From Gemmatimonas sp. (GTDB lineage Bacteria; Gemmatimonadota; Gemmatimonadetes; Gemmatimonadales; Gemmatimonadaceae): DNA of 36,828 bases. Positions 36,219 to 36,828 of the stretch are shown piece by piece. Under the pieces are notes generated by a model that saw only the letters and a program-made list of their open reading frames with translations, had not been told where the DNA came from and did no database searches. The stretch spans positions 1-36,828 of the forward strand of contig JANYJW010000001.1 of NCBI GenBank assembly GCA_025361705.1, given 5' to 3'. The stretch's first letter is position 1, and the number at the start of each line of letters is the position of its first letter. The translations under genes and the position numbers were made by a program.

Positions 36219-36828
36219 GTGGCCCCGCGTGCGGGCATTCGCGGCGTGATTGGCATCGAGTATCCCCGCTGGGCCCGCGCCATCAGCAGCATCGCGGCCA
36301 TCGGGTATGGCGTCACCGTGTCAAACGCCATCGTCGTCCATGGACTCGCGGACTTTCCGAACCTCTGGTCCGAAGTGGCCGCCTGCGTGATCTCGATCAT
36401 TGGAGTGATCAGGGCGCGCCGGCATCCGTCGAGTGCGTCGGCCATGGTGCTCGTCGCGGTCTGGGCCGAGTTGCAGTTCGGGTTCGTCATCAGCACGCAT
36501 CCGTATTCGGTGGGCGCGCTGGCGACGCCCCTTCTCGTGGCGGGGGCCGGCCTCGTCCTCGGCATGCGCTGGTCGCTGGGCTTCGCCCTCTCGTCGGCGG
36601 TGCTCACGCCGCTGCTCGTCCTGATCTCGCCGTCCATGGGCGGCAACGCCACGGCCTTCGACACTGACCTCGAACGCTTCTACGTGCTGCACGCGGTGGT
36701 CAACCTCGGCATGTGGGCCATCGTCTCCGCGGGAATGCGCGCGTTCGGCCGGTCCTTTTCGCAGACGGCCGCCAGTGAGCGGCGACTCGCCGAGACCATC
36801 CGGATGGCACCCGACGGCATCCTCCTGG
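36219..36828 (+). CDS. Membrane PAS sensor protein, 3' end beyond window
   Basis: The frame is open from GTG 36219 (or GTG 36246) to the right edge, at least 203 codons. It contains about six TM helices: near SSIAAIGYGVTVSNAIVV, EVAACVISIIGVI, MVLVAVWAELQFGFVI, LATPLLVAGAGLVLGM, LSSAVLTPLLVLI and VLHAVVNLGMWAIVSAGM. After a short linker (SFSQTAASERRLAETIRMAPDGILL) a PAS domain seems to begin. The rest is outside the window; by architecture it is likely a histidine kinase or diguanylate cyclase. The start is uncertain because no good ribosome site is visible. It follows the LPP20 gene by about 50 bp. Confidence 0.75.
   Translation, partial: MAPRAGIRGVIGIEYPRWARAISSIAAIGYGVTVSNAIVVHGLADFPNLWSEVAACVISIIGVIRARRHPSSASAMVLVAVWAELQFGFVISTHPYSVGALATPLLVAGAGLVLGMRWSLGFALSSAVLTPLLVLISPSMGGNATAFDTDLERFYVLHAVVNLGMWAIVSAGMRAFGRSFSQTAASERRLAETIRMAPDGILL

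Overview
The window is high-GC chromosomal DNA (roughly 70 % GC by eye). It is rich in hybrid histidine kinases, lipoproteins and outer-membrane proteins and uses many GTG starts. The gene mix (riboswitch-controlled TonB receptor, caspase-like peptidase, SARP-like AAA regulator with an extracytoplasmic half, MshEN protein) fits a Gram-negative, probably gemmatimonad-type bacterium. That placement is an inference; no rRNA or phylogenetic marker is present.

Left edge (1-880): a truncated minus-strand gene, a stretch without a convincing gene, and the 3' half of a tRNA (CAT anticodon arm, variable loop, T-arm, acceptor 3' strand) that has no 5' half and is followed by a strong hairpin. This looks like the att junction of an island that lies mostly outside the window to the left.

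1017-11442: an NAD-binding SDR/DUF2867 protein converges on an exported c-type cytochrome. Then comes a membrane hybrid histidine kinase (minus), divergent from a TPP riboswitch that leads into a TonB-dependent receptor, very likely for thiamine compounds. A second membrane hybrid kinase with two PAS domains follows.

11506-17679: an FKBP lipoprotein, then a signalling locus. A soluble PAS hybrid kinase with its own HPt domain overlaps by ATGA with an unrecognised protein (Ala/Pro-rich linker, helical HEAT-like C-terminus). Divergent from this pair is a two-repeat protein ending in a stand-alone MshEN (GspE N-terminal) domain. Two of the three complete hybrid kinases have a first receiver domain without the phosphoacceptor Asp.

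17683-21353: a tightly packed minus-strand operon, AIM24 family protein -> penicillin acylase family hydrolase -> small membrane protein.

21590-24301: a plus-strand lipoprotein operon, LpoB-like -> TPR lipoprotein -> COG3014-like lipoprotein. The last gene begins in a 12-bp tandem repeat that supplies five in-frame ATG codons. A hairpin separates it from a minus-strand pair, hotdog/DUF4442 -> nitronate monooxygenase family. Divergent from that pair is oligopeptidase B.

28103-36828: an exported caspase-like (C14) peptidase with duplicated N-terminal and Ig-like modules. Its 3' end overlaps by 125 bp the end of a 1389-aa SARP/AAA regulator with one TM helix and a large sensor-like C-terminal half. 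Upstream of that regulator is an intergenic region with SARP-box-like repeats. On its other side lie a DUF4384 protein, a 21-bp repeat and an LPP20 lipoprotein. The window ends inside a membrane PAS sensor gene.
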